Assembly (NCBI GenBank): GCA_963204835.1
Contig: CAUJHJ010000035.1
Span: 1-56,683 of the forward strand
Origin: Pseudomonadota bacterium
Lineage (GTDB): Bacteria > Pseudomonadota > Gammaproteobacteria > Steroidobacterales > Steroidobacteraceae
DNA length: 56,683 nt
Direction: 5' to 3'
Part shown: in pieces, positions 7,758-16,164 of the stretch
Layout of the letters: each line of letters starts with the position of its first letter
How positions within the stretch are numbered: the stretch's first letter is position 1
Made by a program: the position numbers and the translations under genes
Notes under the pieces: model-generated
Told to the model about the DNA's origin: nothing
What the model saw: only the letters and a program-made list of their open reading frames with translations
Databases searched by the model: none

Positions 7758-9167
7758 ATGACCCCGAGTGACGTTCTGAAGCTCATCAAGGAAAAGGAAG
7801 TCCGCTACGCCGACCTCCGCTTTACCGACACGCGCGGCAAGGAGCAGCACGTGACGATCCCGGCGAAGCTGGTCGACGAGGACCTCTTCCGCGACGGCAA
7901 GATGTTCGACGGTTCGTCGATCGCGGGCTGGAAGGGCATCAACGAGTCCGACATGATCCTGATGCCGGAACCGGACACGGCCATTCTCGATCCGTTCATC
8001 GAGGAAGCCACCGTCAACATCCGCTGCGATGTGATCGAGCCGGCGACGATGCAGGGCTATGAGCGCGACCCGCGCTCGCTCGGCAAGCGCGCCGAGGCCT
8101 ACCTCAAGTCGACCGGCATCGCCGACAGGGCGCTCTTCGGCCCGGAGAACGAGTTCTTCATCTTCGACAGCATCCGCTGGAGCAACGAGATGCGCGGCTG
8201 CTCGTACGAGATCGATTCCGTGCAGGGCGCCTGGAACACCAACACGGCCTACCCGGAAGGCAACAAGGGTCATCGTCCGGGCGTGAAGGGCGGCTACTTC
8301 CCCGTGCCGCCGGTCGATGCGTTCCAGGACATCAGGAACGCGATGTGCAACGCGCTCGAGGAACTCGGCCAGACCGTCGAAGTGCACCATCACGAAGTCG
8401 CCACCGGCGGGCAGTGCGAGATCGGAGTGGGTGCGGGCACGCTCGTGCAGAAGGCCGACGCGGTGCAGATCCTCAAGTACGCGGTGCTCAACGTTGCGCA
8501 CGCCTACGGCAAGACCGCGACCTTCATGCCGAAGCCGATCGTCGGCGACAACGGTTCGGGCATGCACGTGCACCAGTCGCTGTCCAAGGACGGCAAGGCG
8601 CTGTTCGCGGGCGACAAGTACGGCGGCCTCTCGGACCTCGCGCTCTACTACATCGGCGGCATCATCAAGCACGCCAAGGCAATCAATGCGTTCACGAACG
8701 CGGGCACCAACAGCTACAAGCGCCTGGTGCCCGGCTTCGAGGCGCCCGTGATGCTCGCGTACTCCGCGCGCAATCGCTCCGCGTCGATCCGCATTCCCTG
8801 GGTGTCGAACCCGAAGGCGCGTCGCATCGAAGTGCGCTTCCCGGATTCGTCGGCGAACCCCTACTTCGCGTTCGCCGCAATGATGATGGCGGGCCTCGAC
8901 GGCATCCAGAACAAGATCCATCCGGGCGACCCGGCCGACAAGGACCTCTACGACCTCGAGCCGGAGGAAGCGAAGGGCATTCCGACCGTGTGCCACTCGC
9001 TCGACATGGCGCTCGAGCATCTCGACAAGGACCGCGAGTTCCTGACGCGCGGCGGGGTGTTCACCAACGACGTGATCGATGCGTACATCGGGCTCAAGGA
9101 CCTGGAAGTCACGCGTTTTCGCATGTCGACGCACCCGGTCGAGCTCGACATGTACTACAGCTGCTGA
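7758..9167 (+). CDS. glnA: Glutamine synthetase type I
   Basis: 469 residues, full length for GSI-beta. It makes glutamine from glutamate, ammonia and ATP in a cytosolic dodecamer. Visible signatures are the N-terminal [13 protein letters not shown], the [11 protein letters not shown] latch region, the metal-binding GPENEFF, the ATP site [12 protein letters not shown], and NRSASIRIP. The adenylylation tyrosine is present at about residue 398 in LYDLEPEEA, so activity is probably tuned by a GlnE adenylyltransferase. The ATG is preceded by a GGAG site. Control by NtrC and sigma-54 is indicated by the upstream sites, and the ntrB-ntrC pair lies about 0.7 kb downstream. Confidence 0.97.
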   Translation: MTPSDVLKLIKEKEVRYADLRFTDTRGKEQHVTIPAKLVDEDLFRDGKMFDGSSIAGWKGINESDMILMPEPDTAILDPFIEEATVNIRCDVIEPATMQGYERDPRSLGKRAEAYLKSTGIADRALFGPENEFFIFDSIRWSNEMRGCSYEIDSVQGAWNTNTAYPEGNKGHRPGVKGGYFPVPPVDAFQDIRNAMCNALEELGQTVEVHHHEVATGGQCEIGVGAGTLVQKADAVQILKYAVLNVAHAYGKTATFMPKPIVGDNGSGMHVHQSLSKDGKALFAGDKYGGLSDLALYYIGGIIKHAKAINAFTNAGTNSYKRLVPGFEAPVMLAYSARNRSASIRIPWVSNPKARRIEVRFPDSSANPYFAFAAMMMAGLDGIQNKIHPGDPADKDLYDLEPEEAKGIPTVCHSLDMALEHLDKDREFLTRGGVFTNDVIDAYIGLKDLEVTRFRMSTHPVELDMYYSC

Positions 9168-9198
9168 TGGCGGGGCGGCGCAGGGCTGCGGTTTGGTT

Positions 9199-9215
9199 CC
9201 CGGGCACTCCCCGGG
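9199..9215 (+). terminator. Possible stem-loop after glnA
   Basis: CCCGGG-CACTC-CCCGGG can form a 6-pair all-GC stem with a 5-base loop, 32 bases after the glnA stop. There is no T-run, so it may only attenuate or stabilise the glnA 3' end. It ends just before the TATGCT hexamer of the next gene. Confidence 0.35.
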
Positions 9216-9216
9216 C

Positions 9217-9222
9217 TATGCT
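9217..9222 (+). promoter_or_regulatory. -10-like TATGCT adjacent to the DUF4124 start
   Basis: TATGCT lies 8 bases before the ATG at 9231. If used as a -10 box, transcription would start at or next to the start codon, giving a leaderless mRNA. The same spacing recurs at several genes in this window. Confidence 0.4.
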
Positions 9223-9230
9223 CGAAGCCT

Positions 9231-9809
9231 ATGCGCCGCCTGTCATTTGTCTTATTTCTGGTTGTGTCCGGCGCGGCGTTCGCCGGCACGATGTACAAGT
9301 GGGTGGACCCGGACGGCACCATCCACTATTCGAGCCAGCCCGTCGCGGGTGCGACCGAGGTGCACATCGACTCCGCGCCACCGGCGGGCGCCTCGATGAC
9401 CAACGCGGCGAGCGCTGTTGCGGGCACGCCGCCCGCGGCGGCGGCCGCGGCGCCCTTCAAGTACACGAGCTGCGCGGTCACGAAGCCGGCCAACGACGAG
9501 ACGCTGCCAAACGCATTCTCGGCGTCGGCCGCGTGGCGGATCGATCCGCCGCTGCGTCCCGGCGATCGGGTGACCCTCGCGCTCGACGGCAAGCTGGTCA
9601 CGGGCCTCGATCCCACGGCGAGCAGCTACACGTTCTCGCAGATCGATCGTGGCACCCACACCCTGATGGTCAGCGTCCTCGATGCGGACGGGCGCGGTGC
9701 CTGCCAGTCTCCCGCGCTCACTTTCCACGTGCGCCAGCCCTCGCTGCTCGCGCCGAACCGGCGTCCCGCGCCCGCGCCGAGGCCGCGTCCCACGACCCCG
9801 CGGAGCTGA
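9231..9809 (+). CDS. DUF4124 domain exported protein
   Basis: 192 residues. A signal peptide ends near GAAFA, followed by a DUF4124 motif (TMYKWVDPDGTIHYSSQP), an Ala/Pro-rich linker, a beta-rich C-terminal domain (about 75-165) resembling an immunoglobulin-like fold, and a Pro/Arg tail. DUF4124 proteins are periplasmic and mostly uncharacterised; they are often found next to ntrB or glnA in gammaproteobacteria (remembered context). It sits between glnA and ntrB, 18 bases before ntrB, so it is likely co-transcribed with ntrBC. A role in nitrogen control is not shown by the sequence. Confidence 0.75.
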   Translation: MRRLSFVLFLVVSGAAFAGTMYKWVDPDGTIHYSSQPVAGATEVHIDSAPPAGASMTNAASAVAGTPPAAAAAAPFKYTSCAVTKPANDETLPNAFSASAAWRIDPPLRPGDRVTLALDGKLVTGLDPTASSYTFSQIDRGTHTLMVSVLDADGRGACQSPALTFHVRQPSLLAPNRRPAPAPRPRPTTPRS

Positions 9810-9827
9810 TCCGCGCGCGAGACCGCA

Positions 9828-10922
9828 ATGGGCGCTGAACGCGCTCTGCCCTCGCCGCTCGCGCACTTCGATCCTGCGGACCTGCTCGATGCACTCGCGA
9901 CCGGGCTCGTCGTGCTCGACCGCCAGCTGTGCGTGACCTACGCGAACGTTGCCGCCCAGGACCTGCTCGGTGCCGGCTTCGCGCGCGCGCGCGGCCGTCC
10001 CTTCGTCGACCTGCTCGCCGACTCGAACGGGCTCGAGGCCGTCCTGCGCCGCGCGCTCGAGCACAGCGAAGCCTTCGCCGATCGGGAGCTCGTGCTGCGG
10101 CCGACCGGCTCACTGCGCGAAACGCGCGTCGTCGACCTCACCGTGACGCCGCTCGAGGGCACGGTGACGGGTTCGCACCTGCTGCTCGAACTCGCGGATG
10201 CCACGCAGCGCCAGCGCATCTCGCGCGAGGCGGACCTGCTCGCGCGCCTCGACGGCAGCCGGATGATGACGCGCCAGCTCGCCCACGAGATCCGCAATCC
10301 ACTCGGCGGCCTGCGCGGCGCCGCGCAGCTGCTCGAGCGCGAGCTCGCCGATCCGGCGCAACGCGAGTACACCGGCGTCATCATCCGTGAAGCGGACCGG
10401 CTCACCGCGTTGGTCGACTCAATGTCCGGTACCGCGCGCCTGCCGCGCAAGCTGCGCACCAACGTGCACGAGCTGTGCGACCACGTCTTCACCCTCGTGC
10501 GCGGCGAGGCGCCCGCATCGGTGCGGCTCGAACGCGACTACGACCCGAGCCTGCCCGACGCGAACCTCGATCGCGACCAGGTCGTGCAGGCGCTCCTGAA
10601 CCTCGCGCGCAACGCGCTGCAGGCAATCGGCGAACGCGGCCGCATCGTGCTGCGCTCGCGGGCGCTTGCGGGCGTGACGATCGGCACGGTGCGCCACCGC
10701 CTCGTCGCCTCGCTGCAGGTGGAGGACGACGGGCCGGGCGTGCCCGAGGAGCTGCGCGGCAGCCTGTTCTTTCCCCTGGTCAGCGGCCGCGCGGGCGGCA
10801 CGGGCCTCGGCCTTGCCGTCGCGCAGGAAATTGCTTCGCGGCACGGCGGCCTGGTCGAGTTCGACAGCGCGCCCGGCCGCACCGTCTTCACGCTGCTGTT
10901 GCCGATCGTGGAGGCCGCATGA
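9828..10922 (+). CDS. ntrB: Nitrogen regulation sensor histidine kinase NtrB
   Basis: 364 residues, no membrane segment, as expected for the soluble kinase NtrB/GlnL. A PAS domain lies at about 13-130. The phosphoacceptor is H153 in LAHEIRNPLGG, the N box is at about 258-266 (NLARNALQA), G1 at 299-306 (EDDGPGVP) and G2 at 323-330 (GGTGLGLA). In the known pathway NtrB phosphorylates NtrC under nitrogen limitation and becomes a phosphatase when PII (GlnB) binds; no glnB is in this window. Its stop overlaps the ntrC start (ATGA at 10919), so the two are coupled. Confidence 0.95.
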   Translation: MGAERALPSPLAHFDPADLLDALATGLVVLDRQLCVTYANVAAQDLLGAGFARARGRPFVDLLADSNGLEAVLRRALEHSEAFADRELVLRPTGSLRETRVVDLTVTPLEGTVTGSHLLLELADATQRQRISREADLLARLDGSRMMTRQLAHEIRNPLGGLRGAAQLLERELADPAQREYTGVIIREADRLTALVDSMSGTARLPRKLRTNVHELCDHVFTLVRGEAPASVRLERDYDPSLPDANLDRDQVVQALLNLARNALQAIGERGRIVLRSRALAGVTIGTVRHRLVASLQVEDDGPGVPEELRGSLFFPLVSGRAGGTGLGLAVAQEIASRHGGLVEFDSAPGRTVFTLLLPIVEAA

Positions 10923-12322
10923 ACGGTTCCGGCCTGCGCGTGTGGCTGGTCGACGACGACGCCTCCATCCGCTGGGTACTCGAGCGGGCGTTGCGCGGCG
11001 GCGGCATGGCACCGCGCGCCTTCGAGTCCGCGGATGGCGCCCTCGCCGCGCTGCGCGACGATGCACCGGACGTGCTGATCACCGACATCCGCATGCCCGG
11101 CGCGAGTGGCCTCGATTTCCTGAAGCGCGTCCGCGCGGGCTGGCCCCTGCTGCCCGTGATCGTGATGACGGCGCACGCCGACCTCGGCAGCGCCGTTTCC
11201 GCTTACGAAGGCGGCGCCTTCGAATACTTGCCGAAGCCGTTCGATGTCGACCAGGTGGTCGAACTCGTCCGCCGCGCGGCGCAGGCCCATGCCCGCGAGG
11301 GCGACGCGGGCGGCGGCGTGCCGCGCATTCCGGAGCTGCTCGGCCGCGCGCCCGCGATGCAACAGGTGTTTCGGGCGATCGGGCGCCTGTCGCGCTCGAG
11401 CGTCACCGTGCTGATCACGGGAGAATCCGGCACCGGCAAGGAGCTCGTGGCGCGGGCGCTGCACGAACACAGCCCGCGCGCCGCGAAGCCCTTCATCGCG
11501 CTCAACACCTCGGCGATTCCCTCCGAGCTGCTGGAATCCGAACTCTTCGGCCACGAAAAGGGCGCCTTCACGGGCGCCGATGCGCAGCGGCGCGGCCGCT
11601 TCGAGCAGGCGAACGGCGGCACGCTGTTCCTCGATGAGATCGGCGACATGCCGACGCCGCTGCAGACGCGCCTGCTGCGCGTGCTGGCCGAGGGCGAGTT
11701 CTACCGCGTCGGCGGACAGGCGCCGGTGCGTGTCGACGTGCGCGTCATCGCCGCGACCCACCAGGACCTCGATGCGCGGGTGCGCAACGGGCAGTTCCGC
11801 GAAGACCTCTACCATCGGCTGAACGTGATCCGCATCGAGCTGCCGCCCCTGCGTGCGCGGCGCGAGGACGTGCCCGACCTCCTGGCCCACTACCTGCGCG
11901 CCGCCGCCCAGGAACTCGGCGTCGACCCGAAGGCGCTCACGGCCGGGGCCACCGCGCGCCTCGCGGCGTGGCAATGGCCGGGCAACGTGCGCGAACTCGT
12001 CAACCTCTGCCGGCGCCTTACCGTGCTTGCGCCCGGCGCGGAAATCCACGCCGATGACCTGCCCGCCGAAATCGGCGGCGCCGCGGCCGCGGGCCAGGCG
12101 ATCGACTGGACGGCGGGCCTCGCGCGCTGGGCCGAACTGCGCCCGGACGACGCCGGGCCGTGGCTCGACTCGGCGCTGCCCGACTTCGAGCGGGCGCTCG
12201 TGCGCGTGGCGCTGCAGAAATCGCGCGGCCATCGGCAGGACGCCGCGAAGCTGCTCGGCTGGGGTCGCAACACGCTGACGCGCAAGCTCAGGGAACTCGG
12301 ACTGGAAGGCGACGAGGGCTGA
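10919..12322 (+). CDS. ntrC: Nitrogen regulator NtrC, sigma-54 activator
   Basis: 467 residues with three domains. The receiver (about 5-120) has acidic residues 12-14, phosphoacceptor D56 in LITDIRMPG and a conserved Lys in the LPKPFD segment. The central AAA+ domain (about 135-370) has Walker A GESGTGKE, the sigma-54 contact loop GAFTGA and Walker B LFLDEIGD. The C-terminal Fis-type helix-turn-helix is RGHRQDAAKLLGWGRNTLTR. Phosphorylated NtrC should bind the two palindromes at 7604-7648 and activate the glnA sigma-54 promoter. The start is fixed by the ATGA overlap with ntrB. Confidence 0.96.
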   Translation: MNGSGLRVWLVDDDASIRWVLERALRGGGMAPRAFESADGALAALRDDAPDVLITDIRMPGASGLDFLKRVRAGWPLLPVIVMTAHADLGSAVSAYEGGAFEYLPKPFDVDQVVELVRRAAQAHAREGDAGGGVPRIPELLGRAPAMQQVFRAIGRLSRSSVTVLITGESGTGKELVARALHEHSPRAAKPFIALNTSAIPSELLESELFGHEKGAFTGADAQRRGRFEQANGGTLFLDEIGDMPTPLQTRLLRVLAEGEFYRVGGQAPVRVDVRVIAATHQDLDARVRNGQFREDLYHRLNVIRIELPPLRARREDVPDLLAHYLRAAAQELGVDPKALTAGATARLAAWQWPGNVRELVNLCRRLTVLAPGAEIHADDLPAEIGGAAAAGQAIDWTAGLARWAELRPDDAGPWLDSALPDFERALVRVALQKSRGHRQDAAKLLGWGRNTLTRKLRELGLEGDEG

Positions 12323-12323
12323 C

Positions 12324-12329
12324 TATAAT
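12324..12329 (+). promoter_or_regulatory. Perfect -10 box TATAAT 8 bases before the mscS ATG
   Basis: TATAAT at 12324-12329 immediately follows the ntrC stop and is 8 bases from the ATG at 12338. Transcription initiated about 7 bases downstream would begin at the start codon, so the mRNA would be leaderless. No ribosome site is visible in the short gap. Confidence 0.5.
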
Positions 12330-12337
12330 GCCCGCGC

Positions 12338-13432
12338 ATGGAACACCTGCTCGAAGTCCTCGAACACATCGTCCTCGGTAACACGCTGCGCGAGTGGGGC
12401 CTCGCCGCGCTCGCCTTTGCATTCACATTCGTCGTCCTGCCCACCGCGCGGGGGCTCGCCGCGCGGCGCCAGCGCGCCCGCGCCGCGCACTACGCGCGCC
12501 TCGGCCAGCCGATGCCGGCGGGCCTCGACCTGCTCGGGCGGCTGGTGGCGGCCACTTCGCGTGTCTTCCTGCTGACGCTCGCACTGTGGTTCGCGACCCG
12601 CATCCTGACGTTACCGGCGAGGCTCGACCGGCTGTTCGTGGTCGTCATCGTGTTCACCTTCTGGCTGCAGATGGCGATGTGGGGCGTGCAGGCCGCCCGC
12701 TTCAGCCTCGACCGGCAGTTGCGCAAGGGCGGCGAGGCCGACGCGGCGCGCACCGGCTCGCTCGAAGTGCTGCTGTTCGTGGCGCGCATGGCGATCTACT
12801 CGTTCGCGCTGCTGCTCGCGCTCGACAACCTCGGCGTGCAGATCAAGCCGCTGCTCGCCGGCCTCGGCATCGGCGGCATCGCGATCGCGCTCGCCGTGCA
12901 GACGGTGCTCGGCGACCTGTTCGCCTCGCTGTCGATCGCGCTCGACAAGCCCTTCGAGGTGGGCGATGCGCTCGCGATCGACGACGTCAACGGCACCGTC
13001 GAGCGCATCGGCATCAAGAGCACGCGCCTGCGCAGCCTCGGCGGCGAAGAGATCGTGATGTCGAACGCCGACCTGCTGAAGTCCCGGGTGCGCAATTACA
13101 AGCGCATGTCGGAGCGCCGCTACGTGTTCACGGTCGGGGTGACCTACGAGACGGCCCAGCAGCGCCTGGCCGAAGTGCCCGCCATCATCGAGGGGATCGT
13201 GCGCGCCCAGCCGAGGACGCGCTTCGACCGTTGCCACCTGCTGCGCCTCGGTGACTGGGCGCTGCAATACGAAGTCGTGTATTACGTGACCGGGCCCGAC
13301 TACCGGCTGTTCGCCGACACTCAGCATGCGATCAATCTCGCGCTGCTCGCGGCGTTCGCGCAGCGCGGCGTCGGGCTTGCCTACCCGACCCAGCGGCAGG
13401 TGATCGACGTGCCCGTCAGTGGCCCGTCATGA
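12338..13432 (+). CDS. Mechanosensitive ion channel, MscS family
   Basis: 364 residues with about four N-terminal hydrophobic segments up to residue 170. The pore helix and beta-domain signature follow (GLGIGGIAIALAVQTVLGD, then a KPFEVGD loop and IGIKSTRLRSLGGEEIVMSN). Such channels open under membrane tension to release solutes on hypo-osmotic shock. The length is closer to YbdG/YnaI-type members than to the 286-residue MscS. The 3' end overlaps the convergent potF-like gene by 17 bases. A perfect TATAAT lies just before the start codon. Confidence 0.88.
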   Translation: MEHLLEVLEHIVLGNTLREWGLAALAFAFTFVVLPTARGLAARRQRARAAHYARLGQPMPAGLDLLGRLVAATSRVFLLTLALWFATRILTLPARLDRLFVVVIVFTFWLQMAMWGVQAARFSLDRQLRKGGEADAARTGSLEVLLFVARMAIYSFALLLALDNLGVQIKPLLAGLGIGGIAIALAVQTVLGDLFASLSIALDKPFEVGDALAIDDVNGTVERIGIKSTRLRSLGGEEIVMSNADLLKSRVRNYKRMSERRYVFTVGVTYETAQQRLAEVPAIIEGIVRAQPRTRFDRCHLLRLGDWALQYEVVYYVTGPDYRLFADTQHAINLALLAAFAQRGVGLAYPTQRQVIDVPVSGPS

Positions 13433-14513
13433 AGCGCGTCCACATGCGCAGTCGCTCGCGCACGTAGGCGTCGGTTTTCATGGGGTCCGGAAAGAGGCGC
13501 GTCCTCTGCGCGGGCGGCGGATGGATGAGCGGATCGTCGCGCACCGCCGGCGGCAGCAAGGTGCGCGCCGCCAGGTTGGCCGTCGCAAAGCCGGTGGCTT
13601 CGGTGATGGCCGCCGCGACCCGCGGCTCGAGCAGGTAGTCGATGAAGCGGTAGGCGTTGCCGGCGTGCGGCGCGTCGGCCGGTACCGCGAGCATGTCGAA
13701 CCAGAGCTGCGCGCCCTCGCGCGGCACCGAGTAACCGATCGTCCGCGGGCGGCCTCCCTGCGTCGCGCGCGCGCGCGCCTGCAGCGCGTTGCCGTTGTCG
13801 CTGAAAGCGAGGCACACGGCGCCGCTCGCGAGGTCGGCGAACTGCCGCACGTTCGACAGGTAGCGGATGTAGGGCCGCACGGCGAGCAACGCCCGCTCCG
13901 CGAGCACGAGGTCGTCGAGGCTCTCGCTGTTCGGATCGCGGCCGAGCCAGGCGAGCACGTGCGGCACGACGGCGATAGGGGTGTCGTAGAAGACGACCCC
14001 GCAGTCGGCGAAACGCGCCACGACCTCGGGCTTGAACAGCATGTCCCAGCTATCGAGCGGCGCATCGGGCATGCGCGCGAGGATCATCTCCCGGTCGTAG
14101 GCAAAGCCGTTCGTGCCCCAGACATAGGGCACGCCGTAGGCGTTGCCCGGGTCCTGGCGCCGCACCGCGGCCATGACCGCCGGATCGAGGTTGCGCAGGT
14201 TCGGGACCTGCGACTTGGCGAGCTTGCGCAGGGCGCCGGCCCGGGCGAGACGCTGCAGGTAGCCGGCGCCCGGCACGACCACGTCATAGCCCGAGTGCCC
14301 GGCGAGCAGCTTCGTCTCGAGCACCTGGTTCGTGTCGAGGAGGCTGTAATTGACGCGAATGCCGGTGCGCGCCTCGAAGCCCGCGATCGTGTCCGCGGCG
14401 ACGTAGCCGGGCCAGCTGTAGACATTGACGACCTGCCGCGCGCCATCGCGCTCGCAGGCCGCAGGCGGCAGGAGGAGCGCGGCGCAGAGCAGGGCTCTTG
14501 CGGCGCCGCGCAT
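13416..14513 (-). CDS. Orphan PotF-like periplasmic binding lipoprotein
   Basis: 365 residues. The signal sequence ends in a lipobox-like LPPAAC, so the protein is probably a lipoprotein. The body aligns well with polyamine-binding PotF/PotD (VVNVYSWPGYVA, VLETKLLAGHSGYDVVVP, RPYIRYLSNVRQFADLASG, EGAQLWFDMLAVPADA). The ligand-pocket stretch that reads G-W-x-G-D in E. coli PotF reads S-D-N-G-N here, so polyamine binding may be lost or changed. No ABC permease or ATPase gene is nearby. The ATG lies 4 bases after the pyrD stop, so it is probably translated with pyrD. Confidence 0.8.
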   Translation of the reverse strand: MRGAARALLCAALLLPPAACERDGARQVVNVYSWPGYVAADTIAGFEARTGIRVNYSLLDTNQVLETKLLAGHSGYDVVVPGAGYLQRLARAGALRKLAKSQVPNLRNLDPAVMAAVRRQDPGNAYGVPYVWGTNGFAYDREMILARMPDAPLDSWDMLFKPEVVARFADCGVVFYDTPIAVVPHVLAWLGRDPNSESLDDLVLAERALLAVRPYIRYLSNVRQFADLASGAVCLAFSDNGNALQARARATQGGRPRTIGYSVPREGAQLWFDMLAVPADAPHAGNAYRFIDYLLEPRVAAAITEATGFATANLAARTLLPPAVRDDPLIHPPPAQRTRLFPDPMKTDAYVRERLRMWTRFMTGH

Positions 14514-14517
14514 GGCC

Positions 14518-15486
14518 TCACCCCGAGACCGGCGTGTCGAGCACCTCGCGCCCGGTGCGCAGCGAGCCCACGAGCTCGCGCACCGAGGCGAGGCCGTGCG
14601 TGCGCAGGTAGTCGGAGATGCCGGCGTTCACCTTCTTGCACACCATTGGATCGTAGAAGAGCGCAGTGCCGATGCCGACGGCTGTCGCGCCGGCGATCAG
14701 GAACTCGATGGCATCCGTCGCGTTCACAATGCCGCCCTGGCCGATGATCGGTATGCGATGCGGTCCAGCCACCTCGTACACCTGGTGCACCTTGAGCAGC
14801 GCGATCGGCTTGATCGCCGGTCCCGAGAGCCCGCCCTGCACGTTGCCGATGACCGGCCGGCGGGTCTTCACATCGATCGCCATGCCCATCACCGTGTTGA
14901 TCACCGACAGCGCGTCGGTGCCGGCCTCGATGCAGCGGCGCGCGCCTTCGCGGATGTCGGTCTGGTTCGGCGAGAGTTTCGTGATGAGCGGCTTTTTCGT
15001 CACGGCGCGACAGGCCGCGACCACGCGCCCCGACATTTCCGGCGAATTGCCGAACACGACGCCGCCTTCCTTCACGTTCGGGCAGGAGATGTTGATCTCG
15101 ATCGCGTCGATCGGCGAGTCGTCGAAGCGTCGCGTGACCTCCACGTATTCCTCGATCGTCGAGCCCGAGGCGTTGGCAATGAAGCGCGCCTCGCTGAAAT
15201 CGAGGCCAGGCAGGATCTTCGTGACGACATGCTCGACGCCCGGATTCTGCAGGCCGATCGCGTTCAGCATGCCCATCGGCGTTTCGTAGACCCGATGCGG
15301 CGGATTGCCGAGCCGCGCCTTGCCGGTCGTGCCTTTCAGGACGATGGCGCCCGCGTCGCGGTTCGAGAAGCCCTCGATGCGCGTGTACTCCTCGCCGAAG
15401 CCGACGCAGCCGGACAGCAGCACGATGGGCGAGGCGAACGAAAGGCCGCAGAAATCGATGGCGAGGGGGGAGGCGGGGGTCATCAT
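14518..15486 (-). CDS. pyrD: Dihydroorotate dehydrogenase, class 1B type
   Basis: 322 residues. It oxidises dihydroorotate to orotate in pyrimidine synthesis. The sequence is of the soluble class 1B kind: LKGTTGKARLGNPPHR, MLNAIGLQNPGVE, and INISCPNVKEGG with the catalytic Cys; it lacks the N-terminal membrane helix of the class 2 enzyme usual in gammaproteobacteria. Class 1B enzymes normally need a PyrK FAD/Fe-S subunit to use NAD+, but no pyrK is in the window. It starts ATGATG, 6 bases after a TATAAT on the same strand, and is followed 4 bases later by the PotF-like gene. Confidence 0.88.
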   Translation of the reverse strand: MMTPASPLAIDFCGLSFASPIVLLSGCVGFGEEYTRIEGFSNRDAGAIVLKGTTGKARLGNPPHRVYETPMGMLNAIGLQNPGVEHVVTKILPGLDFSEARFIANASGSTIEEYVEVTRRFDDSPIDAIEINISCPNVKEGGVVFGNSPEMSGRVVAACRAVTKKPLITKLSPNQTDIREGARRCIEAGTDALSVINTVMGMAIDVKTRRPVIGNVQGGLSGPAIKPIALLKVHQVYEVAGPHRIPIIGQGGIVNATDAIEFLIAGATAVGIGTALFYDPMVCKKVNAGISDYLRTHGLASVRELVGSLRTGREVLDTPVSG

Positions 15487-15492
15487 GGTTGC

Positions 15493-15498
15493 ATTATA
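15493..15498 (-). promoter_or_regulatory. Perfect -10 box TATAAT 6 bases before the pyrD start
   Basis: The minus strand reads TATAATGCAACCATGATG, so the -10 hexamer is separated from the first ATG by 6 bases. No convincing -35 box was seen at 16-18 bases. This fits a leaderless or nearly leaderless pyrD transcript. Confidence 0.5.
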
Positions 15499-15632
15499 GA
15501 GGTGAGGCTGCGTGATGCGGGTTGCGGGCCGGAGGCGCGGCGTTTCATCCGCTCCCTCGCCATCCGGGCGCGCCCTCTGCGAGGTCGTTCCCTCGGAGCA
15601 GGGGCGCTCGGCGCACTGTGTCGTTGGAATCT

Positions 15633-15651
15633 GAGGCGTCGCGTACGCCTC
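15633..15651 (+). repeat. Inverted repeat in the pyrD-trmL intergenic region
   Basis: GAGGCGT-CGCGT-ACGCCTC forms a 7-pair stem with a 5-base loop, between the divergent pyrD and trmL genes. There is no T-run. It could be a protein-binding palindrome or chance in GC-rich DNA. The rest of the 222-base gap shows only the TATAAT of pyrD and a TAGCAT before trmL. Confidence 0.3.
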
Positions 15652-15708
15652 GCTCTGACCCCCGCTCCCCCTCCGGCCCGCTGCTCAATGCAGGTAGCAT
15701 TGGCTGAA

Positions 15709-16164
15709 ATGTTCCACATCGTCCTGCACGAGCCCGAGATCCCGCCGAATGCCGGCAATGTCATCCGCCTGTGCGCGAACACGGGCGCGACGCTGCATCT
15801 CGTGCGGCCGCTCGGGTTCACGCTCGACAAGCGCTCGTTGCGCCGCGCCGGCCTCGACTACGACGACCTCGCGACCGTGGCCGTGCACGCCGATCTCGCG
15901 GCCTGCCGCGCGGCGCTCGAGGGCGCGCGCTGGTTTGCGATCGAAACGGGCGGTGCGCAGGCCCACAGCGACGCGGCCTTCGCGCCGGGCGATGTGTTCC
16001 TCTTCGGCTCGGAGCGTACGGGCCTGCCGCAGGCGGTCCTTGCGGCAATTCCCGCCACGCGGCATCTTTCCCTGCCGATGCGCGCCGGCAATCGCAGCCT
16101 CAACCTGTCGAATGCCGTCGCGGTCGTCGCCTACGAGGCATGGAGGCAATGTGGTTACCGCTAG
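15709..16164 (+). CDS. trmL: tRNA (cytidine/uridine-34 2'-O)-methyltransferase TrmL
   Basis: 151 residues, SPOUT family. It methylates the ribose of the wobble base in tRNA-Leu isoacceptors. Signatures are FHIVLHEPEIPPNAGNVIRL at the N-terminus, LRRAGLDYDD, LFGSERTGLP and the knotted C-terminal SLNLSNAVAVVAYE. The start at 15709 was chosen because it aligns with E. coli TrmL and lies 8 bases after a TAGCAT hexamer; an upstream in-frame ATG at 15688 would add seven residues. The gene is near gpsA-secB-grxC as in E. coli. Its 3' end overlaps the symporter start. Confidence 0.92.
   Translation: MFHIVLHEPEIPPNAGNVIRLCANTGATLHLVRPLGFTLDKRSLRRAGLDYDDLATVAVHADLAACRAALEGARWFAIETGGAQAHSDAAFAPGDVFLFGSERTGLPQAVLAAIPATRHLSLPMRAGNRSLNLSNAVAVVAYEAWRQCGYR

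Noticed and set aside
7524-9134. A 536-codon minus-strand frame opposite glnA
   Set aside because: It is a mirror of glnA codon usage and also runs over the NtrC sites and promoter.
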